This document shows positions 1-12,467 of a DNA stretch of 64,000 nt, piece after piece (positions within the stretch are counted from its first letter, which is position 1; each line of letters begins with the position of its first letter). The DNA comes from Phallusia mammillata (lineage: Eukaryota; Chordata; Ascidiacea; Phlebobranchia; Ascidiidae), in assembly GCA_003260075.1 (NCBI GenBank), contig QLIY01000021.1:190839-254838 (forward strand). The letters run 5' to 3'. The translations under genes were made by a program, and so were the position numbers. The notes beneath the pieces are model-generated. The model was given only the letters and a program-made list of their open reading frames with translations. It did no database searches and had not been told where the DNA came from.

Positions 1-7
1 ATTTAAG

Positions 8-72
8 GTGGCGTTATTGTTTGGTGGCGTTATTGTTTACCAATATTTAGAAGGTGGCGTTATTGTTTATCA
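8..72 (+). repeat. Short tandem repeat, GGTGGCGTTATTGTTTA unit
   Basis: The unit GGTGGCGTTATTGTTT occurs three times within 65 bases, the last two separated by an extra CAATATTTAGAA-type spacer. Any reading frame across it is a by-product of the repeat. It looks like a small decayed minisatellite at the window edge. Confidence 0.6.
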
Positions 73-175
73 GTATTATCCCTTTATGACTGATCTCCCA
101 AATGAATATGGTTTCGCATACAACATTCGTTTTACATTGTGTACCGACTTCGTAGTTACTACTAACGATGTTTTA

Positions 176-480
176 ATCAGAGTTGTAAACGGGCCTAAAA
201 TTGAAGCCCGAACCCGCCCCGAATCCGAATCCGAAAGTACAAGCCCAAAAACCTGGCCCGAACCCGAATCGTTTTTGAGAAGCCCAAGTTTGATTGACAG
301 GCCTACGCATTAAAGCCTTAGAAAAGACCAAGACAACAAACACAATAGACAATTGGTCCTGAACAAGGCGTTTTGAGCAGTTTGACATTATGTCAGGTCC
401 AGCAGCTGGCTACTAAGCTAGTTAAATACATTTCAAAAAAATACTGACGCAGAGTGCAAAGTCAGGCCTGTATTAAGCTC
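176..480. repeat. Dispersed repeat rich in GAACCC/GCCCGAA
   Basis: The block starts with GTTGTAAACGGGCCT, runs through a CCCGAA-rich part, then TTTGATTGACAGGCC, an AACACAATAGACAA stretch and GTCAGGTCCAGCA. The same ordered set of words recurs at about 13295-13580, so this is a dispersed repeat about 300 bp long. It has no transposase reading frame or clear terminal repeats. A GAACACGAACACGAAC stretch near 35690 may be a distant relative of the CCCGAA part. Confidence 0.6.
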
Positions 481-1049
481 GTTTTTTTAAGAAACCTAAA
501 CCCGACAGCATTTAGGTTTCTCATGCAGATAAATGCCTTTTAAACACGCAATTTCGTATTTGACCCAAAAGTCAAGTTTGCAATGTGTCACTTTATTGTC
601 AATTTCTGCCAGAGCATTGCTTGGGAAAGTTGTCATATAAGAGTGCGACAAACAAACGTGTTCCAGTTCCTTGTAAGGTTTTCCAAACGGTGTGGGAAAG
701 AGATAAAACACACATTTCCACCCACAATATCGACGTGCAATAACCGCGTATTTGGTGAACAGGCCAGAACCGGAATTGTGACGTCACATGTACTGGTCCA
801 ACAATGTACATTATGACGTAATAAGGCGGTTGGCAACATTTGAATGGTCTGAAGGACAAAATCGTGATAGCAGCAGAAACTGAAGGCGTTCGTTTGTCAA
901 GGCTGTTTACTATTATCTGGATACTGTATTAGCTTTCCATTAGCTGTATTTATTATTGCGGTTGCATAACACTTACTACGAATTAAGCGACATATTCATA
1001 TATAGCGACTTGCAAGTCCGGTTTAAAACACACGCTAATGTAAATCATT

Positions 1050-1155
1050 GTACGCCAGGCCCATTGAGGGCGTTATACCGAATCAAGACGATCTCCCAAG
1101 CACTACTATATGGCCGTGATCGCTGGTCTGCATGGACGCTATATGGCTGAACCCA
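1050..1155. mobile_element. Partial copy of the TACGCCAGGCCC inverted-repeat element
   Basis: The sequence opens with GTACGCCAGGCCCATTGAGG, followed by GCGTTATACCGAATCA and a GATCGCTGGTCTGCAT arm. These words define an element found at least ten times in the window (for example 5940, 12600, 31770, 32540, 43590, 50190, 57805). Only one arm with a short inner part is left here. Confidence 0.6.
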
Positions 1156-1458
1156 GTACAAATGTATTTATCTTGCCCTAATGTAAATTCTACTTAGGAA
1201 ATATATTTAGTCAAATGCAGTTGCAATGTTTGTGTAGTCAAAAATATGACTTAAATGCTGTTCTTAATGTATCTTGATTTTTCATGACGTATTTGTTGTT
1301 ATTGGGGATATTTTAAGTGAAGGTTTCCGTTTCAGATTTGCCCCAAACAACGTGATATCCCCTGTCGCACGAAACACCAACAAATAACTTCCGTGTCTAG
1401 TAAAGTTTGATGGCTTAATTCGAACCTCCAGGCATATTTCCACAAAATGTTTAGGACT

Positions 1459-1713
1459 TTGAAGCGCTCATAAGTACAAGGTCCTCAATAAAAAATAATA
1501 GATTTTGAACATTTTATTAGAGTACTGTTCATTTTTTTTAGTTATGCTAGTGTATTGACTCCTAAAAAAACGAAAAAGGCGGGGGGGGGGTTTTGAAGCG
1601 CTCATAAGTACAAGGTCCTCAATAAAAAATAATATATTTTGAACATTTTATTAGAGTACTGTTCATTTTTTTAGTTATGCTAGTGTATTGACTCCTAAAA
1701 AAACGAAAAAGGC
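1459..1713. repeat. Near-identical direct repeat across a 10-G spacer
   Basis: The sequence at 1459-1580 is repeated at 1591-1713 with only a few differences, and the copies are separated by exactly ten G at 1581-1590. No gene is visible. It fits two overlapping contig ends that were scaffolded instead of merged. Confidence 0.75.
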
Positions 1714-2774
1714 ATTTTTTGTCGAAATAAATTTAAACTTACATTTAAGAATACTGTAAGTAAAAATCTTTATATTTGCTGATCTATGTCATCTGCCAAA
1801 TTCCGTTTATACATATAAAAGCGCATTTAAAACAAACGGTAGGAAGTATAGCAATGCCCACAGCCAAGAAATGTATTCAAGCAAGCGTCTGTCTTTTAAA
1901 GCTTTGTCCTTTACAGCTGTAAACAGTTAATGAATATTTCAACGAACGTGTTTAGTGGCTCGAACGCCCAAGGCTGAAAGATCCGCCTGCGCAATTATGT
2001 CGTTGACATTGGGAGCAATTAGTCCCCATGGCAACCATAAAGCCACAATAAAACACTATATATCACTATAGTGTTGTTCACCCTACAAATTGATATATCA
2101 CCATGGGCGCAAACCGCGTTCAACTAATCAAGGTTGCTATGGGTTCATACACGGTTTAGTTTTATACTGTTTTACGCCTTTAATTATAACATCTGTAGCA
2201 ACACATACGTTTTAAACTTGCGATATACAACAAAGGCACATGTTTCGTAACATAGTGGTGTCAACAGTCAGCCAATTGGGAAATGGCCGCTTGGATATAT
2301 TTGTGTGAACTACGTTGTAATTGTAATACCTCCACAACGTTAAAAGCGGATGCCAGATCATGTTAAGAGTCCAGCCATGGGTGATACGTATGTAAAATAC
2401 AAATGTAAAGCAACGAAACCATAACAAACGACATTCAAACTAGATTTGAATAATAATACAAGATTGTTTATAAAAAGAGTTCGTATACGAAACTGCTAAG
2501 AGATGGTTCTCAACCTTTCGTAGACCGTGGCCCCGTAAAAGTAACTTTTTGGCCTTTGCAACACATAATTAGTTATGCGCGTTAAAAAAGAAAATGGCTT
2601 TTAGTGGGTGTTTCTGGAGAATCTACACCTGTGCCCCCCGGAACACAGCTCCTGGCCCTTCTGGAGGCCATGAGCCCTGGTTGAGAAGTTGGTAGTTTTT
2701 ACGTCTAATTGAATGTAGTTTTCGTATATAGGAGACAAGCTATTGTTAAACAAAGCAATAACACATTTACTTAC
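1714..2774. other. No gene recognised; likely 3' side of the minus-strand gene
   Basis: I see no convincing exon here. The last identified exon of the neighbouring minus-strand gene ends at 2775 with a good donor (GTAAGT on the minus strand), so further 3' exons should lie in 1-2774, but I could not locate them. A GATGGTTCTCAACCTTTCG stretch near 2502 resembles the terminus of an hAT-type element. Confidence 0.4.
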
Positions 2775-4021
2775 AGTTGTGTCAAGCCAGGAAGCACTGA
2801 CTTCATCATCGCTACTTGACGCGTCAGAGAAGACCGATTCGTCGCTGGAACTTGAGTCTTCCTGTTGATATTTCAATACAGCTCTTCGCAAGCGGGCTCG
2901 CTTTTCGGCTGCCGACATTCCAGAAAGCTTTCCTCGTTGTTGAACGCGAACCGACATATTCTTGTCAATTTCGTCGACAGTAATGCGTTGTTGCTTAGCC
3001 TGGTTTGCGTTTGCGTTAACTTCCTGTACTTTGTTAATGACTTTGCTTGCAGCAGGTTTAGCGGCCGCTGGTTTAGTTAAATCCTTGACAGTGGTTTCAG
3101 TTTTTGCAGGCTCCTTTGATTTCTTGTCCTTCTTTGCAGAGGTTTTGGCAGGAACTTCTACAGCTTGTGCCTTGTTTGTAGGCAGTGTTTTAGAGTCTAC
3201 AGCTTTAATGTTAGTCTTGTTGCAAATTTCACCGACAGCAGGCTTCGTTTTAGCCGCTGCACTTTTCGTTTCAGCAGATTTTTTGACAACTGGCTCAAAT
3301 GCAGCTGATTTACCAATTATTACTATTTCCGGTTCTGTGGCTAACTCAGTTTTGTCACAGGTTTCGACGACTGCAGCTTTTTCGGTCAACGCAACAGCAG
3401 AAGCATCAGCACCAACGCTTAAATGCCGGTCTGTGTTCTCTCTACTCCTACCCTCGATTGCGTTTGCGAGAACAGGCCCAGATGACGTCATTTCTCTTTT
3501 TTCTCTCGCTCCGAGCTTCTCCTGCGCCGCTCCCGTTTCTGACGCGCTTCCGTTTGCTCTGCTTCCTGCTCTTGTCGCAGTAACGTTACCCAACGTCCGG
3601 ACTTCGACACTACGCTTAACCGAGCCAATATCCGACTTCGGGATAGATTCCTTTCGTTTGACTAAAGTTTTTGCCTTAATTTCCGCCGTTTTTGCAGATT
3701 TTCCACGATCCCGTTTCTGTGCTTTACTTTTTGTGTTCTTACCGAAGTTGTTATTCTTCAGTGTGTCAATCTCCTCTGAGAGTTTGCGGAAGGTATCAAT
3801 TGCTTCCTCGACGCTGCAGTTGATTTCGACGTCATCGTCACGTGGTGTGTGCTCAGCGGTGCGGGAAAATTCGCTGGGTCGGAGTGGTGAGCTTGGGTGC
3901 TCCCTAGCGAGCGGCTTGCTGATTGGTGGAAACGTATCACGTGATGTAGATCTGTTTACGGGACGTACCGGAGAAGACGGTGACTCATCAATTATTTCCT
4001 TTGAGTCAGCATTTCTTCGAT
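2775..4021 (-). CDS. Large 3' exon (1247 nt) of the minus-strand gene
   Basis: The exon starts after TTTTGTCAATGCAG on the minus strand in phase 1 and ends before GTAAGTAAATG in phase 0. It encodes about 415 residues: a Ser/Pro/Arg-rich head, the helix EEAIDTFRKLSEEIDTLK, a Lys/Ala/Thr-rich low-complexity middle, and a conserved-looking tail with KNMSVRVQQRGKLSGMSA, AEKRARLRRAVLKYQQ and an acidic Ser tract (DSSSSDESVFSDASSSDDE). The plus strand is also open for about 390 codons here, but that is a mirror of the low-complexity codons; splice phases support the minus strand. Confidence 0.72.
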
Positions 4022-7000
4022 CTGCATTGACAAAATTGACCTGTTATGTTTTGATCAGTGCTTGTCATCACATACACAACATTTTATACTTTATATTATT
4101 GTATGAAAGAGCAATTTTGTTTGAAAACTGAGTAATGAAGGAGTCATTGTCGCAGATGCAATACAGACCAATTAAACAATAACTAGTAATTGCTTGCATT
4201 AGGGCAGTACCTCACTCGATCAAGTGATTGCCATGTTTACAATGCCTTTAATGGTAATCGGCAGCAGAAAGGACCAAGCAATTAAGCTTTACACACACCA
4301 GGCAATGTAACAACGTGACGCTTGTATGCTAAAACAGTCACCGTTGTATGCAACTGTCTTTACGTGTAAAGCAACCCCATGCCTTTAAAACAGTTTTTCA
4401 AAAACTGTCTAAGAAAAGTTCTGTATGATTTATTTTGTAAAACAAGTGAACAAAAATTTGCATAAACGGTCTTAAAATACAATTTTGCGCAACTTGTGTA
4501 CATTTGACTGCAAAAATCTAGGCTATGAACCAGCTAAAGGGTTTAAATTTGCATGTTATGACAAATATAGTTGAATCATAGTGCAAAATTCAAGAGTTTT
4601 GCATAACCTCGCCAAGCTAATAAGTTCAGGTTGCATAAACAGTTTAAGGTTGCTTAAACACACAAGCGGTCTGATTTGTATTCAAATGCTTACAACCTGC
4701 ATGCCCCATAATAACGGTTCACCAATTTAATAAAAAATAATTCACACTCTTGACTCAAAGGTTCACACAAATTTGTTACCTTTAGGCAGTACAGAATACA
4801 GACCAGTAATGTCAAATTTTTTTATCAAAATGTACGTTTAGTAGCATAATTCTTTACATTTTGTTTCAGACCTGTGCAGGCATTTTAGCTGTCTCGGATG
4901 AAACAAGCATAATAATTTGCAACACTGTAAGTCAGTTACTAATTGGGGTGTGGTTTTTGTTTAATAAGTAATGTGATGGCGTCTGCTACCACAGTAGGCA
5001 GAGGACTGTTGTTAAACGTTTTACGATGCAGGCTTGCATAACGGTTTACCACCTAAAACAGTTTGGTTATTATGATACGAGCCGCATCTAGTATCCCAGC
5101 CAATCAAAGGGGACATTTTAGAGGTTTAAATTGTCCATAGTTGTTATACCAGCCTAAACGACAACTGTTTGATAAACAATTAAGGGGGGGGGGGTGCAGG
5201 TTTGCATAACGGTTTACCACCTAACTAATAATAATACGAGCCGCATCTAGTATCCCAGCCAATCAAAGAGGACATTTTAGAAGTTTCAATTGTTCATAGT
5301 TGTTATACCAGCCTAAACGACAACTGTTTGATAAACAATTAAACTGTTCATTTTAACTTCAATAGTACTTTTTAAACAGTAATTTAATACAGTGTAACAC
5401 TAAAACACTGACAAAGTGTTTCAAACCCGCTTCAAATATAACTAACGAAATTTCTGGAACAAATACCTGAAACCTATACAAGACAATCGCTATGTTCTGA
5501 GTTGTAGAAACCTCTGTTAATGTTTATCACGTCACAATTACACACTTGAACACTCCTGAACGCTCAAAGCGTCCTCGCACTTAAGTGAACGACAATGGCA
5601 CTTGTTTCATCGGCCCAAGGTCTGGCCAAGTCACTGAAGAACAAACGATAAACGACATAACGTGCCAGATAAGGGGCACAAAGAAAAGAAACAGCTTGAA
5701 CTAGCGTAAAAAATTGCATATACCTTGGGTTTGGACCTCAAAACGTATACACAAAAACGAATTGGCAAACTAAAACATACATACAGTATCAAAACTCAAT
5801 GCAGTGACCCTTCATTTTATTGTAAAATCGCCATCTCATAGAAAACGTATTTAAATGGATTATTAGTTAGGACATGGATCAGCCCTGATGCGTCGATGCA
5901 GACCAGCGATCACGACACACTCATATAGAAATTACAGTACGCCAGGCCCACTGAAGGCGTTATACCTAATCAGCCCTGGTCACTGATTGCTGGACGCAGA
6001 GCGCGAGTCCCGGAAAGACTCCTGTCGTGGGTTCGAATCCCACCGAGGCTAGATTTTTCTAGCCTACACGCCTTGCCACATGGTGAATGCTTGGTGACCG
6101 ACTGATTCGGTACAACGCCTTTAATAGGCCTGGCGTACTGTGATGAAATGGGTTTTGTTTGAAAAGGCAATTAATTTAGTCCAGTGGTTTCCCACCGTGG
6201 AGGAATTTTAAAACTTTAGGGGAATTTACTTTAATTTTTACTGGTGGCTTGTGAACAGACACTTTAACTCTTGGAATATAACATGTGAGGTTGATAAAAA
6301 ATCCAATTTGAAATGATCTTTTATGGTTTAGCATCTGCTTTGTAGTCTATATGGGAGGAATGAAAATGTTTTGAATTGTTACGAGAGGAAATCGTTAATA
6401 AAGGTTGGGAACCACTGATTTAGCTTGTCTAAAAACAACAGTAATAGTGGAATATTATGGATTGTTTTATGGTACCTTAATAGTGCACAAAAAGGACTGC
6501 TAAGATACAGTCAATTTAAAAAACAGTATGATTCGGTTACAATGACTAAATGCAAACTACGACCCATACAACTAAGAACTACCATTCAGGACCAAACGTA
6601 CTTAAATCAGTTTAACAAAACGTCCTTCAATAAGGCCTTCAATAATTCATCCGGTAAAGGTGACCCCTGAATATATGGAAAACCCCTTGTAAAAATGTAA
6701 CCGAAGTCGAGTAACAAAGTTCAAAATGTCTAATATTTACACAGGAGTTTAATATTTAACAATAACATGTGGGTAAATTCCGTCAATATTGTTTATTCGG
6801 TTATGACAGGATGTTGTGCCCTGTGCCAAATTTAACACCACGGGTTCAAATCCCAGTTAGTAGAGGAGCATGACCCTTTCAATTTTGGTTGTTTTTTAAG
6901 TAGATTTTTTACATACAGTTGGTTTGAAAGCATTTTAGTGCCATGCATATTCGAACATTGCAATGCATTTCTTAGTCTATGTGTCATTAAAAAATCGCAG

Positions 7001-10000
7001 TATAGCACCTTAATTTGAACTTAACAAACCAAGCTGCTTTAAAATTAAAATGATATCGTAAACATACTTTTTCGCGAAGTATTTTGTTCATAATAACGAC
7101 ATTAAATGAAAATTGTTAACATTTTACAGTTACACCAAAATTACTTTATAGGTTTGCCCTAGCAATTCTACCTATTTGAAGTTTTTACATAAATCAAGTT
7201 TGAAAAAACTCAAATTTACCAGTTTTAGCTTTGGAGGGTTCAAAAACGTAATCCTCAATAATTTGAACCGAAGACCATTCGTTGTTGTAACTTGGAGATT
7301 TCAAAATTTTCGATGACTTAGTTGGGGACGGTGTAACTTCTGCATAAAAAATAATCCACATAAAATTTGGACCTCCCAATATTTTTTTACAATAATTGCA
7401 AACTGAAAACTTTACGGAAAGCAGAAGGTTTAGAATTCGATTTCAAAATCTCTTACACTCTCGGTCGTTATTTGCTGTGCAAAATACTTTTATCATAAAA
7501 ATTGTTGAAAATTTCAAATCGAAGTAATAAATGATATTGTGTTTACGTTTCAAAAAGCCCGATACCATATGTAAAGAAAATAGCCTAAATAGCCTGTGTC
7601 TAAAATATCACAAATTTCATGTATGGTTTTCACAACTGTATCCTAAGCTCATTATAAACGGCCTTTATCCTTTATTGAACATATCCTAATACAGGATAAA
7701 GTTGTATTACAAAGCAAGCAAATTATGCGACTTTTAATCGATCATGAAGTCTTTCATAACTTGCCTGTGGACAACTTGGACACAGGTGACGTATGAAAAA
7801 CGTCCAGGTCATCCAAGTTAAGAGTAGCAAGAAAATCGTCACCGAGATCCAAAGATTTCAAGCCTAGACACCAATGCACATGCGAGAAGAAAAGAATTAG
7901 AAAAAGTGATTAGTTTGGTTAGTAATACAAGCTCCATGGCGCCACCAAGCGGATAAAATTTTATTATATATCTTACAACAGGGCTTCCCAAACTTTTTTG
8001 ATCGCGACCCCTTTTAATCTATTTAAGGGGGGGGGGATGCATTTCTTAGTCTATGTGTCATTAAAAAATCGCAGAATAGCGTTTTAATTTGAACTTAACA
8101 AGTTGTATGGGTTTGGCCTAGTAGTTTAACCTATTTGAAGTTTTTAAATAAACCAAGTTGGAATAACTCAAATTTACCAGTTTTGGCTTTGGAGGGTTCA
8201 AAAACGTAATCCTCAATAATTTGAACGGAAGACCATTCGTTGTTGTAACTTGGAGATTTCAAAATTTTCGATGACTTAGTTGGGGACGGTGTAACTTCTG
8301 CATAAAAAATAATCCACATAAAATTTGGACCTCCCAATATTTTTTTACAATAATTGCAAACTGAAAACTTTACGGAAAGCAGAAGGTTTAGAATTCGATT
8401 TCAAAATCTCTTACACTCTCGGTCGTTATTTGCTGTGCAAAATACTTTTATCATAAAAATTGTTGAAAATTTCAAATCGAAGTAATAAATGATATTGTGT
8501 TTACGTTTCAAAAAGCCCGATACCATATGTAAAGAAAATAGCCTAAATAGCCTGTGTCTAAAATATCACAAATTTCATGTATGGTTTTCACAACTGTATC
8601 NTTGCATTTATTGAAACGCCTAATTCGAGCGAAAAATAAAACAACCTACTGGTACTCGGAGTCTCGTACTTTACACGTCCAAACACCGATACCTTTTAGC
8701 CTTTAGTTTCTGTCACATTTGTTTTGCAAATAGGCACTTGTCACAATTTCTTCGTATGATTTGGACGTTTGCTGTGCATCGAGAACATACGCACGTTTGT
8801 AAAGAACGATTTGCCAAATCAGCAATTTTAACAACGATTTTTTAGTAGGGTTTAAGTAATTTGTTAGGGCGGAAAATAAAAGCAGAAGCAAATCATGTAT
8901 CGTTGACGCCTAAACTGAAGTCACCTTGGACCAAGTTTAGGCCGTTGCAGTGCTTTGCAAACGGATATTAAACACTGCTTGAAAATCGTAAATTTATTAC
9001 CTATTTTTATTAGAGAAAGTTATTGCGCCAAACAATACTTAAACGTTAGTCTATAACAGAGATGGCGAACCACTGACCCGCGGGTCACGAAGTGACCCAC
9101 CACGTGAGTTCCAGTGACCCACTTGTAGTTTCAAAAATTTGTACTGATTGCTATAGGCAGGGTTACCAGATTTCCTAAGATTAAAAAGCAACACAACAGT
9201 TAAATTTTGCCAGATTGATCATTGTTTTAAAATACAGATTGTTGAGTCAATTGAGAGGCAACAGACATGTTTATTTAACAGACAACTTGAAACGATTTGT
9301 TGTAACTTTGTTGACGCTGTTCGGTTCCACATATTCATGCGAATCCTTGTTTTCACACATGAATTTCATAAAATTAAGGTCCAGGAATAGTCTTAGCTCA
9401 GATATGACTGCTGCGTGTATTAAACTGAAAACTACCTAGGATTGCAAGACTTGCAGAGAAGATGCAGCAACAAGCTTCTCAGCATTGACATTGACATACA
9501 ATAAAATATGTGACCCACTTTGTTTTCTTTCCGAATTCTGATCTCATGTTTGACCCACTCAACTAAAAAGGTTCGCCATCCCTGGTCTATAACTANTGCA
9601 AAAATTTGAACCTTGGCCCGCGTAGTAAGTTAACGATTTTAAATGGCCCGCAACAAAATAAAGTTGGACCACACTGTCTTACAACATAACAAAATTAGTT
9701 ATTTTGATTCACGAATGGAAACAGTTGTCCAAAATTGTATTTTTGAGATTGGTAATTTAAAATGTAATTATTCAGATTTGTAATGCTCAAATAAATTGTG
9801 GAATTTGACATTGCATTTTTCAGTAATCAGGCGTACTCTGGAATACCATTGAAAAAGATAACAGTGTTAATTTGGAATAAGACTGTATTGTTAGTATTTA
9901 TTAAACGTTTGGGCCAGTAAGAAAAATAAAATCAGCAATTCGTTAAAATTGCCTTGTTAGTTTCACTTTATAAAAGAAACTTTAAACTGCGACATTAGAA

Positions 10001-12403
10001 ACAGGATCCGTTTTTTTTAAGTTTAAGGTATAATGTTTGGTTGACATGCAAGAGGGCAAATAGTATGACAAAAGGCATAATTTTTATCACACAATGCGAG
10101 TATCCCATTGGTAAGAGCTTCAAATAAACTTCATAAACGTTATTAAAGGCTTCATAAACTTAGGGCATTCAACATAAAAAGGAAATAAAGTCAACTAAAC
10201 ATTGCATGAAAACACCACAGAGCATTTTACTGAATGTGTCGCGCAATAAACCAAAACGCTCACCTTCTTCGATTTTGCTTAACGACGGATCAGTGACGTC
10301 ACGAGGTGGATGAGTTTTTTGGGGAGGCGGGGAATAGAGGTTCTCTTTCGTGAAAGTCAATTTCGTCGCATTAATGCCCTCTAGCGGATCTGTTTCAATC
10401 GTTTGCCGCGATTTTGGTCTATAATTCAAATCAGTTGTTGTTTTAACTATTTTGTAGTAACCCAACTACATTTTTCGTGGTTGTGAAATTATAACTAACA
10501 GCCACTAAACGTTTTCAATGCAAGCGTAAAATTATTAGATTATTACGTCTAAAAATCAAACTTTTTGCGTAAGCTTTAGCATGTGGGATGGATAATTTGG
10601 GTTGGAAATGGAGAATTAATACTTTAAGTTTCTGACTCGTTTCCTAAACTACGTGTACCAAATTAGAGCAAAAAATCCAACATATCAATGCCAAACAATT
10701 TAAACATGTTCTTAACTGTTTTTATCGTTAACTAATCAAATTACTAAAATTACCAGCTATGACGTCACAAAAGTATGATGTCATTTGAAATAAAAGTAAT
10801 TCTCCCCTTGAAATGTCAAACTAAAATAAAAATAAAAAGTTAAACTAGCCCTAAGGAAAGTAATTACCCACAGATTAAGAATCACTGATCTATCCAACCA
10901 AGTACCCAAATGAATTTTTTACCCTTTCCCAAAAAAATGAATCAACAAAAAAATCGTCAAAAGGGGCCGCTAGATGTACGTACTTTGTGGCAGCAACACC
11001 AGAGGGAGAATTTCCGAATGTGCTTCCCGCTGAGGGTGATGACGCTTTGCGCATGCGCTCCATGTGACGTTCCATTGCCAGCTCGGCACGTGACAACTTC
11101 TTGCCACTAGAGGGCCCACGAGAGCTCGAGTCCGACACACTTGCTGATGTAGATGTAGATGATGCTGAAGACGGACGGGATGATACTGAAAGTAAAAAAA
11201 ATAATGAATTTTTTTAACATAACTAAGAACTGGGGGGGGGGGGGGGCTTTCGACAGGCTTACCAACTATAAGCTTTCGTAGCACAGTTGAAAAAGCGCAA
11301 GCCCCGGAAAGGCTTCAGTGATGGGTTCAAGTCCCATCTAGATTTGGCTAGATTTTTTTCTAGTCAATGCCATTCTCACATATAGCAAATATGTGAATGC
11401 TTAGAAGACTAGCTTGATTTGGCATTACGCCTTCAATGGGCCGGGCCTACTATGACTTAATTTATTATGAGTTTGAACTTCATCGATGGCAATGCACAAT
11501 TATGCCGTGAACAATAGCTTAATAGGAACAAGCAGAAACTGTACGAAAAAGGCACTTAACAAAAATGTGAATTACACTTTACATTCCGACATTTTCGCTT
11601 ATTAATGAATGTTTCTAACACACTCACGTGATCCGACGGTGGCTTTAGCGCTGCTAGTGGTGGAATATCGGTCACTTTCATCTCTCTCTTTTGGGGATCT
11701 AAAAATGTCAAGAATGAAAGTAATAAAAAGGCTTTGAAATGGGCACTAATATGGCAATTTCTGTTTCGTGTTCCAGTAAACAGGCACATTAAACACATAC
11801 TTTGTTTTTCCAGCAATACATTATTATTAAGAAATTTCAGTTTATGTGTCATATATTGATTGTTTACATAAGATTAGTGTTTTTCAACGCTAGGCGTATA
11901 TTCTACAGCAGGGGTCGGCAACCTTTTTTGCACTGCGGACCGGGGGGGGGGCTGACTCGTTTCCTAAACTACGTGTACCAAATTAGAGCAATAAATCCAA
12001 CATATCAATGCCAAACAATTTAAACATGTTCTTAACTATTTTTATCGTTAACTAATGTCAATTTACTAAAATTACCAGCTATGACGTCACAAAAGGATGA
12101 TGTGATTTAACTAGCCCTAAGTAAAGTAATTACCCACAGATTAAGAACCACTGATCTTTCCAACCAAGTACCCAAATGAATTTTTTATCCTTTCCCCAAA
12201 ACATGAATCAACAAAAAAATCGTCAAAAGGGGGCGCTAGATGTACGTACTTTGTGGTAGCAACACCAGAGGGAGAATTTCCGAATGTGCTTCCCGCTGAG
12301 GGGGACGACGCTTTGCGCATGCGCTCCATGTGACGTTCCATCGCCAGCTCGGCACGTGACAGCTTTTTGCCGCTCGAGGGCCCACGAGAGCTCGAGTCCG
12401 ACA

Positions 12404-12467
<64 letters not shown>

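Larger units (their letters stand above)
4022..7219. other. Intron of the minus-strand gene, with repeats
   Basis: No exon recognised. It contains the overlap repeat at 5027-5345, the inverted-repeat element at 5870-6146 and AT-rich sequence with scattered TTGCATAAC words. A stretch near 6185 (CCAGTGGTTTCCCACCGTGG) resembles the end of an hAT-type element, with a matching GGTTGGGAACCACTGATT near 6403, so 6183-6420 may be a decayed copy. Confidence 0.4.
6940..8600. repeat. Overlapping-contig repeat containing an exon twice
   Basis: Sequence from about 6960 (GATGCATTTCTTAGTCTATG-like) to 7640 recurs at 8037-8600, after ten G at 8027-8036. Both copies contain the same 120-nt exon of the minus-strand gene (7220-7339 and 8178-8297), coding for SPSYNNEWSSVQIIEDYVFE. 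An N at 8601 marks the end of the second copy. The divergence looks allelic. Confidence 0.7.

Noticed and set aside
2962-4131. 389-codon open frame on the plus strand
   Set aside because: Antisense mirror of the Ala/Lys/Ser-rich exon on the minus strand; the minus strand has matching splice borders and phases, the plus strand does not.
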